Source: Streptomyces sp. NBC_00190
Lineage (GTDB): Bacteria > Actinomycetota > Actinomycetes > Streptomycetales > Streptomycetaceae
Assembly: GCF_036203305.1 (NCBI RefSeq)
Contig: NZ_CP108131.1
Location: forward strand, 4,402,001-4,466,000
Length of the DNA: 64,000 bases
Direction of reading: 5' to 3'
The translations under genes and the position numbers were made by a program. The notes under the pieces are model-generated. The model searched no databases. It saw only the letters and a list, made by a program, of their open reading frames with translations, and had not been told where the DNA came from. Below, piece after piece: positions 1 to 8,936 of this stretch (positions are counted from its first letter, which is position 1; each line of letters starts with the position of its first letter).

Positions 1-1050
1 TCCGGGCGGTCCACCGCCGCCCGTGCCTTCGCGGCCGCCCTGCAGTGCACCAGCCCCGACCGGACCCTCGGAGGCCAGCCCGGCTGCGGGTTCTGCGACG
101 GCTGCCACACCACTGTGGTCGGCACGCACGCCGATGTGGAGATCGTCCGTACGGATCTGCTGTCCATCGGTGTGAAGGAGACCCGCGACCTGGTCCGCCG
201 GGCGCAGCTCTCCCCGGCCGTCGGCCGCTGGCAGGTCATCGTCCTGGAGGACGCCGACCGCCTCACCGAGGGCGCGGGCAACGTGCTCCTCAAGGCCGTG
301 GAGGAGCCCGCTCCGCGGACGGTGTGGCTGCTGTGCGCGCCCTCGCTGGAGGACGTGCTGCCCACGATCCGGTCCCGTTGCCGACACCTGACGCTGCGCA
401 CCCCGCCCGTCGACGCCGTCGCCGAGGTGCTGGTCCGGCGCGACGGCATCGAGCCCGCCGCCGCGGCGGCCGCCGCCCGCGTGACCCAGGGGCACATCGG
501 CCGGGCCCGCAGGCTCGCCACTGACGAGGCCGCCCGTTCCCGTCGGGCCGCCGTGCTCAGGCTCCCGCTCCGAGTCGACGATGTCGGCGGCTGCCTCAAG
601 GCGGCGCAGGAGCTGGTCGACGCCGCCGCCGAGGACGCGAAGCAGGTCGCGGAGGAGGTCGACACGAAGGAGACCGAGGAGCTGAGGGCCGCGCTCGGCG
701 CCGGAGCGGGCGCGGGCAGCCGGATGCCGCGCGGCACGGCGGGCGTGATGAAGGAGCTGGAGGACCGGCAGAAGCGGCGTCGCACCCGCACCCAGCGCGA
801 CAGCCTCGACCTCGCGCTGACCGACCTCACTGGCTTCTACCGGGATGTGCTGGCCCTGCAGCTCGGCTCGTCCGTGGCCATCGCCAACGAGGAGATACGC
901 CACGACCTCGACCGGATCGCCCGCGCCTCGGGTCCCGAGCGGACGCTGCGCCGGATCGAGGCGATCATCGCCTGCCGGGACGCCCTGGACCGCAATGTGG
1001 CTCCCCTCCTCGCGGTCGAGGCGATGACGATGTCGCTGCGCGCGGGCTGA
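1..1050 (+). CDS. holB: DNA polymerase III subunit delta' (partial, 5' end outside window)
   Basis: This is the clamp-loader subunit delta', part of the replicative polymerase III clamp loader in the cytoplasm. The frame is open from base 1 without an upstream stop, so the true start and the Walker A region lie before the window. The visible part begins inside the AAA+ domain with a four-cysteine zinc module (Cys at LQC, GCGFCDGC), followed by VKETRDLVRRAQLSP, a VIVLEDADRLTEGAGNVLLKAVEEP Walker B/sensor stretch, and LCAPSLEDVLPTIRSRC with the SRC motif typical of clamp loaders. The C-terminal half is helical with an Ala/Glu-rich linker. I see the motifs directly; the subunit assignment (delta' rather than tau/gamma) rests on length and the absence of a long C-terminal extension. 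Confidence 0.9.
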   Translation, partial: SGRSTAARAFAAALQCTSPDRTLGGQPGCGFCDGCHTTVVGTHADVEIVRTDLLSIGVKETRDLVRRAQLSPAVGRWQVIVLEDADRLTEGAGNVLLKAVEEPAPRTVWLLCAPSLEDVLPTIRSRCRHLTLRTPPVDAVAEVLVRRDGIEPAAAAAAARVTQGHIGRARRLATDEAARSRRAAVLRLPLRVDDVGGCLKAAQELVDAAAEDAKQVAEEVDTKETEELRAALGAGAGAGSRMPRGTAGVMKELEDRQKRRRTRTQRDSLDLALTDLTGFYRDVLALQLGSSVAIANEEIRHDLDRIARASGPERTLRRIEAIIACRDALDRNVAPLLAVEAMTMSLRAG

Positions 1051-1310
1051 CCGCTGATCCGACAACCTGCCGTGACCGCTGGTCCGACCCTGCTCCGGCC
1101 CTGCTCTGACCAGCGGAGCGGGCACCGGAGCGCCGCGCCCGGTCCACGTCCGGTTGACCGGCTCACCCGTACGGGCGGACCGGCCGCCGACGGCGGGACG
1201 CACCCGGCCGGTGCCTGGCCCGCGCGGGCCACGGAAGGCGCGCCACCGTCCGGGGCCGGACGGCGGCGGACCACCTCCTGGCCCGGGCCGGCAGCACGTA
1301 GGCTCCAAGG

Positions 1311-2879
1311 ATGGACACCAGTCGCCTGCTGCGTACCACTGGGATCGTGATCGCGGCCGCCGGGCTGCTGCTTTCCGGATGCACCTCGGGCGGGTCGGGG
1401 GAACCCCGGGCCGTCGCGTCCTCCGAGGCGGTCTCCGGTTCGCCGTCCGCCCGGCCGTCCCCCGATGCGGCGGCGCTGCGCCCGTACTACGAGCAGAAGC
1501 TGACCTGGCGCGACTGCGGTGTGCCCGGGTTCCAGTGCGCCACCATGAAGGCGCCGCTCGACTACGCGAACGCCGGCTCCGGCCAGGACGTCGACATCGC
1601 GGTGGCCCGCCGGCAGGCCACGGGCCCGGGCAAGCGGCTCGGCTCCCTGGTGGTCAACCCGGGCGGCCCGGGCGGCTCCGGCATCGGGTACCTGCAGGCG
1701 TACGCGGGAATCGGCTATCCCGCGGCCGTCCGCGCCCGGTACGACATGGTCTCCTTCGACCCGCGCGGGGTGGCCCGCAGCAGTCCGGTGGAGTGCATGA
1801 CCGGCCCGCAGATGGACAAGTTCACGCAGGTGGACCAGACGCCGGACGACGCGGCCGAGCGGGCCCGGCTGGTGGCCGCGTTCAAGGAGTTCGCCGTCGG
1901 CTGCCAGGAGCGTTCGCAGAAGGTCCTTCCGCACGTCTCCACCGTCGACGCCGCCCGGGACATGGACCTGCTCCGCGGGGTGCTCGGCGACGAGAAGCTC
2001 GCGTACGTCGGGGCCTCGTACGGCACCTTCCTCGGGGCGACGTACGCGGACCTCTTCCCGGACCGGGTCGGACGGCTGGTCCTGGACGGAGCGATGGACC
2101 CCAGCCGCCCGGCGGTGGACCTGAACCGCGACCAGACGGAGGGCTTCGATACGGCGTTCACCGCCTTCGCCAAGGACTGCGCGAAGCAGCCCGGCTGCCC
2201 GCTCGGCACGGGCGATCCCGACGCGATCGCGGCCCGCCTGAAGGACTTCTTCCGCAAGCTCGACGCCCAGCCCGTGCCGACCGGGGAGGACGCCCGTCCG
2301 CTGGGCGAGTCCCTCGCGACCACCGGGGTGATCGCGGCGCTGTACGACGAGAGCGCCTGGCCGCAGCTGCGCGAGGCGCTCACGGCGGCGATGAACGGCG
2401 ACGGCGCGGGCCTGCTGAGCCTGGCCGACAGCTATTACGAGCGCGATCCGGACGGCAAGTACGCCAACCTGATGGCCGCGAACTCCGCCGTCAACTGCCT
2501 GGACCAGCCCCCGGCCTTCACCGGCCCGGAGGCGGTCGAGGCCGCCCTGCCGTCCTTCGAGAAGGCCTCCCCGGTCTTCGGCGCCGGCCTGGCATGGGCC
2601 TCGCTGAACTGCGCGTACTGGCCGGTGAAGGCCACGGGTGAGGCGAGGGCGCTGACCGGGAAGGGCGCCGCGCCGATCCTGGTGGTCGGCACCACGCGCG
2701 ACCCGGCGACCCCGTACAAGTGGGCCCAGGCCCTGGCGGGCCAGCTCGACTCGGGCACCCTCCTCACGTACGACGGCGACGGCCACACGGCGTACGGGCG
2801 CGGCAGCGCCTGCATCGACACCTCGATCAACCAGTACCTGCTGGAGGGCAAGGTTCCGGCGGACGGCAAGAAGTGCTGA
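1311..2879 (+). CDS. Secreted alpha/beta-hydrolase lipoprotein, tripeptidyl aminopeptidase type
   Basis: A predicted extracellular, membrane-anchored exopeptidase of the Streptomyces Slp/Tap family (522 aa). The N-terminus is a lipoprotein signal peptide with lipobox LLSGC (Cys24). The alpha/beta-hydrolase core has an oxyanion segment NPGGPGGSG (about 116-124), the nucleophile elbow GASYG (Ser236), Asp464 in TTRDPATPY and His492 in GDGHTAYG, and ends with a TAP-like C-terminal domain. All three catalytic residues are present, so it should be active; substrate preference for N-terminal tripeptides is inferred from the family. It starts at ATG 1311, close behind a weak AAGG. A 260-base spacer separates it from holB, so it is probably transcribed alone. 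Confidence 0.88.
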   Translation: MDTSRLLRTTGIVIAAAGLLLSGCTSGGSGEPRAVASSEAVSGSPSARPSPDAAALRPYYEQKLTWRDCGVPGFQCATMKAPLDYANAGSGQDVDIAVARRQATGPGKRLGSLVVNPGGPGGSGIGYLQAYAGIGYPAAVRARYDMVSFDPRGVARSSPVECMTGPQMDKFTQVDQTPDDAAERARLVAAFKEFAVGCQERSQKVLPHVSTVDAARDMDLLRGVLGDEKLAYVGASYGTFLGATYADLFPDRVGRLVLDGAMDPSRPAVDLNRDQTEGFDTAFTAFAKDCAKQPGCPLGTGDPDAIAARLKDFFRKLDAQPVPTGEDARPLGESLATTGVIAALYDESAWPQLREALTAAMNGDGAGLLSLADSYYERDPDGKYANLMAANSAVNCLDQPPAFTGPEAVEAALPSFEKASPVFGAGLAWASLNCAYWPVKATGEARALTGKGAAPILVVGTTRDPATPYKWAQALAGQLDSGTLLTYDGDGHTAYGRGSACIDTSINQYLLEGKVPADGKKC

Positions 2880-2924
2880 CCGGCTGACCGCTCGGCGCCC
2901 GATTCCTGACCCCGGAGAACCTGG

Positions 2925-2954
2925 TTCAGGGCACCCGTCCACACCCTGTAGACT
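2925..2954 (+). promoter_or_regulatory. Possible promoter of tRNA-Thr
   Basis: A -10-like TAGACT lies at 2949-2954, about 56 bases before the tRNA, with a poor -35 candidate TTCAGG at 2925-2930 and an 18-base spacer. Position fits a stable-RNA promoter, but the -35 is weak. Confidence 0.3.
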
Positions 2955-3010
2955 TGGCGCCGCTGCTGATGAGCACACCTCTTCGGGGGAATACTTGTCT
3001 GACCAGCGGT

Positions 3011-3084
3011 GCCGCCTTAGCTCAGTTGGCCAGAGCAACGCACTCGTAATGCGTAGGTCTCGGGTTCGAATCCCGAAGGCGGCT
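3011..3084 (+). tRNA. tRNA-Thr (anticodon CGT)
   Basis: The acceptor arms GCCGCCT and AGGCGGC pair perfectly, the D-loop has AGCTCAGTTGG, the T-arm is CGGGTTCGAATCCCG, and the anticodon CGT (3045-3047) sits in the loop ACTCGTAAT, reading ACG threonine codons. CCA is not encoded. The gene sits at the edge between conserved genes on the left and strain-variable genes on the right, a classic place for integration, but I find no second copy of its 3' end inside the window. Confidence 0.97.
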
Positions 3085-3090
3085 CGGATT

Positions 3091-3127
3091 AGCCCCAGGA
3101 CTCACTCGCCGTGACCTGGGGCTTTTT
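3091..3127 (+). terminator. Intrinsic terminator of tRNA-Thr
   Basis: A perfect 9-bp stem, AGCCCCAGG (3091-3099) with CCTGGGGCT (3115-3123), is followed by a run of T. It ends tRNA-Thr transcription. Confidence 0.85.
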
Positions 3128-3275
3128 CATGCCCTTATCCGAGCGGGCATGCGGATCTGCTGACCGGGCCGTACCTTCCCGACCCGGGCGGACAGGGTTT
3201 GGCGGCACGGCCCGGCACCAGCCGGGATGATGTTGTAGAGCCTCGTCGTGCTGGTTCGGCTCGGGTCTCACCGGA

Positions 3276-5366
3276 TCAGAACACGGGAAGGGCGCCGAGT
3301 GACGTGCCGTCCAGGAGGAAGACGCGGTTCGCGTCGGCCGTGAGCCAGTAGCGGGTGGGGTTCTTGATGACGGGGAACACCCACGGCGGCCGGTTCTCGG
3401 GCGAGAGGTCGATGACGTTGATGCCCCCTTGGGTCCTGTTGACGGCGACCGACCAGAGGCCGTTCCCCTGCACGACGAGCGGGCTGGGCGGGTCGCATTC
3501 GAAGAGACCTGCGTAGACCCAGTCGGTTCCTCCGCCGCTCCGGACGTCGTAGCGGACGGGGACTCCCAGCACAGCTGCGTACACGTGGTCGCCGTGGATG
3601 GTCGGAGGGCCCCAGGAGATCGTGCCGCCGTTCGGCGGTTTGGGGTTCTCGGCCGACCAGAGGTCCTTTCCGTCGACGATGTCGAGGGCGGAGAGGTTCT
3701 TTCCCGTCACGCACAGGGAGCGTCCCGACAGGGCGACCTTGGCCCGGCCGTCGTCGGACTGCTTGCGGCGGTCCCATGCCTTGCGGCCGTCGGTCGTGTC
3801 GAGGGCGACCAGCGACCCGTCCGCAGCCGTGATGACCAGCCGGCCCTGGGCCGCCAGGCCGCGCGAGGCGGCCTTCGTGCCCAGGTCCGCGTCGACGTCG
3901 ACGGTCCAGCGGATCTTGGCATCGGACCGGCCGATGGCGCGCACCCGCCCGTCCTTGGTGATCAGGTAGACGGCTTCGTCGTCCGCGTCGAGGAGGGATG
4001 CGGCTTCCGCCGGGGACGTCCACTTGGGCTCGCCGGTCGAGGCGACGAAGGTCGTGAGGGTGCCGTTCCGGTCGGTGGCCGCCACCAGTTGGCCGGAGAG
4101 GGACAGGTAGCGGTTGGCAGCCACCGCCTCCGGCGCCGACCATCGGAGGGTGCCGTCGACGACGCTGCGCGCGGCGATGCCGCCCTTCGGTGCTCCGACG
4201 ATGACGACGTCGCGTACGGGGAGGGGCGCGGGCGATTCCTCCGACAGCGCCGAGGGGACGCTCCACAGCGGCTTGGCGGTCTCGCCGAGGACGTAGTCAC
4301 CCTTCTTCGGGTCCAGGACGCGGGCCTGCGGGGTCTGTACGGCCGGAGGGATGTCGAAGGGGCCGCTTCCCTTCCGGATCCACCACACGGCGCCGCCGCC
4401 GACCGCGAGCACGGATCCGCCGACCGCAAGGCCCGTCAGCAGGCGCCGACGTGAGACGGAGCGCGGTGCGACCCCGCCCGGCGCCGTGGTCAGCAGATGG
4501 AGGCTGTGCTCGCGGGTCGTGATGTCCTGCGCGATCGATCCCTGCCGCCACGCGCGTTCGGCGCCTCGGGGCGGGGCGAAGGAACGGATGATCTCGTCCG
4601 GCAGGGGCCGGGACGCCGGGTCCTTGGCAAGGCACGCGCCGACCAACGGCTGGAGCGGGGGCGGTACTCGGTCCAGGCGCGCCTCTCCGTGGACCACCTC
4701 GTACTGCACGGCGGCGACGTGTGAACCCTCGTACGCGTGCTGCCCGCCGGCCGCGTACACCAGGACCGCACCCAGGGAGAAGACGTCGGCCGGTGGACCG
4801 ACGCGCTGCCCGAGGACCTGCTCGGGCGCACCGTAGCCGGGGGTGACCGGGACCTGGCCGGTGGCGGTGAGGGTGAGGCCGTGTTCGGGGCGGGCGATGC
4901 CGAAGTCGATGACGCGGGGGCCCGTCGCGGTGAGCACGATGTTGGCGGGCTTCAGGTCCCGGTGGACGAGGCCGGCGGCGTGGATGTCGCGGAGCGCCTG
5001 GGCGAGCGCCGCCGCGAGGGCCCGTACCGTCGGTTCGTCGAACGGCCCGTGGGAGCGGACGGCATCCGCGAGTGTCGGCCCGGTCAGGAACTCGGTGGCG
5101 ATCCACGGACGCCCGCCCTCCGTCCGGGCGTCCAGGACGCGGGCCACGGACCCGCCGGTGACCGACCTGGCCATCTGGGCCTCGCGGACGAATCGTTGCG
5201 TGAGGTTCGGGTCGTGCGTCAGGTGGGGGTGCAGCACTTTGACGGCGGCGGCGTGCCCCTCGCTGTCCTGACCGACGTACACCTTGCCCATGCCTCCTTC
5301 GCCGAGCACGGCGAGGATGCGGTACGGGCCCAGTCGGATCGGGTCTCCGGATTCCAGGGGCTTCAT
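3276..5366 (-). CDS. Membrane Ser/Thr protein kinase with PQQ-like beta-propeller
   Basis: A eukaryotic-type Ser/Thr kinase (696 aa). Residues 1-265 are the kinase domain: glycine loop GEGGMGKVY, Lys43 in AAVKVL, HRDLKPAN at 135-142 and DFG at 154-156, so it should be active. Residues 305-330 hold SRRRLL followed by one hydrophobic segment (TGLAVGGSVLAVGGGAVWW). The remaining ~350 residues carry repeated blades of the type VDGTLRW and TTDGRKAWD, typical of PQQ/quinoprotein-like propellers that usually act as extracellular sensors. I start it at ATG 5366 because homology to the kinase fold begins there; the open frame upstream lies inside the preceding gene. It follows the second kinase by 23 bases and is probably the last gene of a three-gene operon. 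Confidence 0.9.
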   Translation of the reverse strand: MKPLESGDPIRLGPYRILAVLGEGGMGKVYVGQDSEGHAAAVKVLHPHLTHDPNLTQRFVREAQMARSVTGGSVARVLDARTEGGRPWIATEFLTGPTLADAVRSHGPFDEPTVRALAAALAQALRDIHAAGLVHRDLKPANIVLTATGPRVIDFGIARPEHGLTLTATGQVPVTPGYGAPEQVLGQRVGPPADVFSLGAVLVYAAGGQHAYEGSHVAAVQYEVVHGEARLDRVPPPLQPLVGACLAKDPASRPLPDEIIRSFAPPRGAERAWRQGSIAQDITTREHSLHLLTTAPGGVAPRSVSRRRLLTGLAVGGSVLAVGGGAVWWIRKGSGPFDIPPAVQTPQARVLDPKKGDYVLGETAKPLWSVPSALSEESPAPLPVRDVVIVGAPKGGIAARSVVDGTLRWSAPEAVAANRYLSLSGQLVAATDRNGTLTTFVASTGEPKWTSPAEAASLLDADDEAVYLITKDGRVRAIGRSDAKIRWTVDVDADLGTKAASRGLAAQGRLVITAADGSLVALDTTDGRKAWDRRKQSDDGRAKVALSGRSLCVTGKNLSALDIVDGKDLWSAENPKPPNGGTISWGPPTIHGDHVYAAVLGVPVRYDVRSGGGTDWVYAGLFECDPPSPLVVQGNGLWSVAVNRTQGGINVIDLSPENRPPWVFPVIKNPTRYWLTADANRVFLLDGTSLGALPVF

Positions 5367-5389
5367 TGCGTGTGAGGCTTTCTGTGAGC

Positions 5390-7585
5390 TCAAGCGAGGG
5401 GATAAGCGGCGGTGTATTCGTCGCCGATGGCGATGAGCCGCCTGGCGGACGCGTCGGCGAAGTACCGCGCCTTGGCGGCTTTGAAGGGACGGGTCGCTGC
5501 GCCGGTGCGGATGTCCGCGGCCACCAGTCCGGACGAAGCCCTGCTGTACGCGTACACGTACGCGATCCCGACCGCAGGCGGGGTGTCGAGGTCCTCGGCC
5601 GGGACCGCGCGGCTCTTCTCCGCCCACCGCAGTGTGCCGCTCGTGGCGTCGAGCGCGACCATGCCGCGGCCTTCCTCCACCGCGTACACCACGCCGTCCT
5701 TGACGGCCGGAGGGCTGAACCGCGCCCCTGGTGTTGCCCCGTCGAAGCGCCAGGCCGCCTTGCCGTCGGCCAGGCCGAGCGCGACGAGTTCACCCGCCGA
5801 CGGGTACACGTGCCGGTCGTCCACGGCCAGGTGAGCACGGTTGAGCGCCGACTGCTTGCCGTCGAGCGGCCGGTCCCACAGGGCCTTGCCCGTCAGCGCG
5901 TCGTGTACGGCAAGGCGCGGTTCTCCGTCAGCGGACTGCTGGACGAGGACCAGGTACCTGCCCACGGCCTGGGCGGACAGGAAGTGCAGGCGCTCGGACG
6001 TGTCCGGCCGGGCGGGGAGAGGGACCTCCCAGAGTTTTTTCCCCGAGCGGGTGTCGACGCCCAGCAGGAAATACGTCTGGTCCTTGCCGAAGCCCGCTTT
6101 CGTATGGGGGCCTCGGCCTCCCACCAGGTAGACGGTTTCGCCCGTCGCGCAGAGCAGTTGGTTTCCGTAGAGGATCGCTCTCAGGTCCTTGAGTTCACCG
6201 AACGGGGCCTTGAGCCTTCCGGTGGCCGGATCGACGGTGGAGACCTTCAGCGGATCGGTCTCTTCGAGGGTGTAGTCGGTGGCGTAGATCTGCTTGCCGT
6301 CCGTGGCGGTCCGGCGCATGAAATGGACACCGGGGTCCGGCCACTTCGCCGCTCCTGTCGCGGGATCCAGGCCTTGTACGCCGTACTCACCTACGACGAG
6401 CAGTCCGTCCAGGACGAGCGGCGCGGGGGGAATGAGCGGGGCGGCGTAGCTCGTCGGCACCTGCCAGAGCAGGTCCCACGCGGGTTCCTTCGAGGCGACG
6501 GCGGGTGGCTTCGGGCCGGTGTCCTGACGGCCCAGCCATGCCCAGGCGCCGGCTCCGACCGCTGCCGCTCCGAGTACGGAACTCCCCCCGAGGGCCAGGA
6601 GCCCCCGGCGGGACAGGAGGGACGGGGGGGACGGGGTGGACGGGGTGCCGCTCGGGAAGGTTTCGGCGAGGTCGTGTTCCGGTGGGGCCGGGAGGCGTTG
6701 GGGCCGGGCATGCCAGACGCCGCCGACGCGGCGGGCGATCTCCATGAGCAGGGGCTCGGGGAGATGGCCGGCGAAGCCGCCCTGCCCGGGGCGCAGCTGG
6801 GCGGCGAGGTCGGTGGTGGAGGGGCGGTCGTAGGGGTTCTTGCTGAGGCAGCGGGTCAGGACCGGGAGCAGGGCCGGAGGGACTCCGGTGAGGTCGGGGT
6901 CGGCGTAGCGGACGCGGTAGATGAGGTCGGCGTGCTGTCCGGTGCCGAAGGGCCCGTGGCCGGTGGCTGCGTAGGTGAGGACGCCGGCGAGTGCGAAGAC
7001 GTCCCCCGCAGAGGTGTGTTCCTGGCCGGTCGCCTGCTCGGGGGACATGAAGGCGGGCGTGCCCGCGGCGGTACCGGTGCGGGTGAGGTGGTCGTCGCCG
7101 ATGGCACGGGCGATGCCGAAGTCGATGACTTTGGGACCGTCTGCCGTGATCATGATGTTGGAGGGCTTGAGGTCGCGGTGGACGACGTCCGAGGCGTGGA
7201 GCTGGCCCAGAGCCGCACACAGCAGGGCTCCCAGCGCGCGTACCGCGGGCTCGGGGAGCGGTCCCGCGATGGAGACGGCGTCGTCGAGGGGCGGGCCGAG
7301 AACGTACTCGGTGGCCAGCCAGGGGGTTTCGGCGAGCGGGTCGGCGTCGAAGACCCGGGCGCCGTGGACGGGGCCGATGACGCGGGCCGCGTCCACTTCG
7401 AGGCGGAAGCGGGTGCGGACGGCGGGGTCGGTGGCGATGCGGGCGTGCATCGTCTTCAGCGCTGCGGTACGGCCCGTGGCCGACCGGGCGAGGTAGACGG
7501 TGCCCATGCCGCCGCTGCCCAGACGGGCGATGAGCCGGTAGGTGCCGAGCAGGTGCGGGTCGTCGTGGGTGAGCGGGGAGAGCAT
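5390..7585 (-). CDS. Membrane Ser/Thr protein kinase with PQQ-like beta-propeller
   Basis: A paralogue of the following kinase (731 aa). The kinase domain spans residues 1-265 with GSGGMGTVY, Lys44 in AALKTM, HRDLKPSN (136-143) and DFG (155-157). A Pro/Ser-rich linker leads to SRRGLL at 325-330 and a transmembrane helix up to about 350. The C-terminal 380 residues form propeller-like repeats (LDPATGAAKW, VDPATGRLK, ALDATSGTLRW). The start lies only 6 bases after the stop of the pseudokinase gene and has no clear ribosome binding site, which suggests translational coupling. The partner or ligand cannot be read from the sequence; paralogy with the neighbour suggests the two arose by duplication. 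Confidence 0.9.
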   Translation of the reverse strand: MLSPLTHDDPHLLGTYRLIARLGSGGMGTVYLARSATGRTAALKTMHARIATDPAVRTRFRLEVDAARVIGPVHGARVFDADPLAETPWLATEYVLGPPLDDAVSIAGPLPEPAVRALGALLCAALGQLHASDVVHRDLKPSNIMITADGPKVIDFGIARAIGDDHLTRTGTAAGTPAFMSPEQATGQEHTSAGDVFALAGVLTYAATGHGPFGTGQHADLIYRVRYADPDLTGVPPALLPVLTRCLSKNPYDRPSTTDLAAQLRPGQGGFAGHLPEPLLMEIARRVGGVWHARPQRLPAPPEHDLAETFPSGTPSTPSPPSLLSRRGLLALGGSSVLGAAAVGAGAWAWLGRQDTGPKPPAVASKEPAWDLLWQVPTSYAAPLIPPAPLVLDGLLVVGEYGVQGLDPATGAAKWPDPGVHFMRRTATDGKQIYATDYTLEETDPLKVSTVDPATGRLKAPFGELKDLRAILYGNQLLCATGETVYLVGGRGPHTKAGFGKDQTYFLLGVDTRSGKKLWEVPLPARPDTSERLHFLSAQAVGRYLVLVQQSADGEPRLAVHDALTGKALWDRPLDGKQSALNRAHLAVDDRHVYPSAGELVALGLADGKAAWRFDGATPGARFSPPAVKDGVVYAVEEGRGMVALDATSGTLRWAEKSRAVPAEDLDTPPAVGIAYVYAYSRASSGLVAADIRTGAATRPFKAAKARYFADASARRLIAIGDEYTAAYPLA

Positions 7586-7591
7586 CAGCCG

Positions 7592-8482
7592 TCAGTCCAG
7601 GGGAGCAGGAACAGGGAGTTCAGCCGCGAGGACCTGCGCCGACTGGCGCGCGAGCGCGGCGACCACGCTTGCCGGCAGGGGGATCGGGGCGGCCGTGTCC
7701 AGGACGGTGGCCTGGTGTGCCGCCGTACTCGCGGCCGACTCCAGGCGGGTGAGGACCTGGTGCGCCTGCGGACGCCTCTCGGGATCGCGCGAGAGGCATG
7801 CCGCGATCAATTCGCGGATGAAGGAGGGAAGTTCGTCGCGTTCGGGGACGGTGTGGCCGGTTGCCGCGTAGGCGAGTACCGCCCCCAGGGCGTACACGTC
7901 GCCCAGCGGGCGCGGCCGTCCACCGGCCGCCTGTTCCGGGGCGAGACTGCCGGAGTCGAGGCCCGGCAGGCCGCTGCGCGCCTCCCCGTCCGGGGCTGCG
8001 GCCCGTACCGCCCCGAAGCAGCTGAGGCGGGGGCCTTCGGTGGTGAGCAGTACGGCGGCGGGGGACAGGCCCGCGTGCGTCACCCCGTGCGCGTGGGCGG
8101 TGGCCAGGGTCTGGGCGAGGGTGGCGCCCAGGGCCCGTACGAACGGCTCGGGCAGCGGACCGCCGTGAGCTCGCAGGGCGGCGGGGAGCGGGAGAGCGGG
8201 GACGTACGGCGCCGTGCACCAGGGGAGGTCCGCCGTGCCGCCGACCTCCCCGACCGGCAGGAATCCCCGTATCGAGAGCCGACGGGCCCCCTCCGCCTCG
8301 ATCGCCCAGCGGGTCGGGTCGGCGTCGGTGCGCGGGAGGCAGGCAAGGAACGTGTGGTCGCCGTCGGCGCTGCGGGCGATGAAGCGGCGTGCGGGAACGG
8401 CTTGTTCGGAATCCGCGTCGAGCCGGGCCAGGGTGATGTGGGGCCCGGTCCGTGGAGGGTCGTCATGACGCAGCGGTTCCAT
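7592..8482 (-). CDS. Pseudokinase, first gene of the kinase operon
   Basis: A 296-residue protein that aligns along its length with the kinase domains of the two downstream genes but has lost the catalytic motifs. There is no glycine loop; the VAIK lysine is replaced (FLAC, Cys48); HRDLKPxN has become HAGLSPAAVLL (136-146); DFG has become SCFG (154-157). The APE region (SLAPEQAAG), GDVYALGAVLAYAATGH and the RDPERRP end of the C-lobe are well kept, so the fold is likely intact. There is no membrane segment. The start ATG 8482 has a strong GGGGGAG seven bases upstream. A role as allosteric partner or scaffold for the two kinases is inference from co-transcription. Confidence 0.82.
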   Translation of the reverse strand: MEPLRHDDPPRTGPHITLARLDADSEQAVPARRFIARSADGDHTFLACLPRTDADPTRWAIEAEGARRLSIRGFLPVGEVGGTADLPWCTAPYVPALPLPAALRAHGGPLPEPFVRALGATLAQTLATAHAHGVTHAGLSPAAVLLTTEGPRLSCFGAVRAAAPDGEARSGLPGLDSGSLAPEQAAGGRPRPLGDVYALGAVLAYAATGHTVPERDELPSFIRELIAACLSRDPERRPQAHQVLTRLESAASTAAHQATVLDTAAPIPLPASVVAALARQSAQVLAAELPVPAPLD

Positions 8483-8565
8483 GCGCGTCTCCCCCCCGGT
8501 ATGTGATGAGCCAGGACAAGCCTACTCAAGCGCCCGTGCGGGGCCGGAGGGAGGCGTCGCAGGCG

Positions 8566-8878
8566 TGCGCGGAGCCAGTGGGTCTGGAGCGTGTCGACCC
8601 GGTGCCGGACGTACTCGTCGTAGCCGTTGTAGCCGTTGTAGGCGATGCGGTGGAGCGGGACCTGGGACAGCTCGGTCATCCGCTTCCGGCCGCGGCCGAG
8701 TTCCTCAGTCCACGCCTCGCCACTTGGCTGCGGCGACCGTGAGCATCAGCGCGTCATGGCGGTCGAATTCCGACTCCTCGATCTCTGCAAGCGCCTCCTG
8801 GGCCATGCTCACGATCGGCGCCATGGTTTCGGCCGCGTTGTCGGTACGGAACGCGTGGCGGGAGAGGACGGTGGTCAT
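8566..8878 (-). pseudogene. Decayed third Imm49-family immunity gene
   Basis: The ATG at 8878 opens a 57-codon frame ending at TGA 8705-8707. Its product (MTTVLSRHAFRTDNAAE..., ...DALMLTVAAAKWRGVD) matches the first ~60 residues of the adjacent Imm49 proteins. In another frame just downstream (about 8699-8566) comes RKRMTELSQVPL...YDEYVRHRVDTLQTHWLR, which matches the central block of the intact copies (ITALCRVPLSLL...YAWIDTLQTYWL). Roughly 100 internal residues and the whole C-terminal half are missing. A deletion plus frameshift explains this. The first fragment might still be translated as a small protein, but an immunity function is unlikely. Confidence 0.75.
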
Positions 8879-8936
8879 GCGTGTGCCTTACGTGGGTTAC
8901 CTTGCCGGGCGCGTGCGTCCCCTGCGGCCTGCGGCT

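Noticed and set aside
837..3038. A 733-codon minus-strand frame across holB and the peptidase gene
   Set aside because: Arg/Gly-rich without motifs, and it runs antisense to two well-supported genes and into the tRNA.
5366..8506. A 1046-codon plus-strand frame opposite the kinase operon
   Set aside because: No recognisable domain; the opposite strand carries clear kinase motifs.
8080..8679. A 199-codon minus-strand frame beginning MTELSQVPLHRIAYN
   Set aside because: Only its first ~40 codons have meaning, as a remnant of an Imm49 gene; the rest overlaps the pseudokinase gene in another frame.
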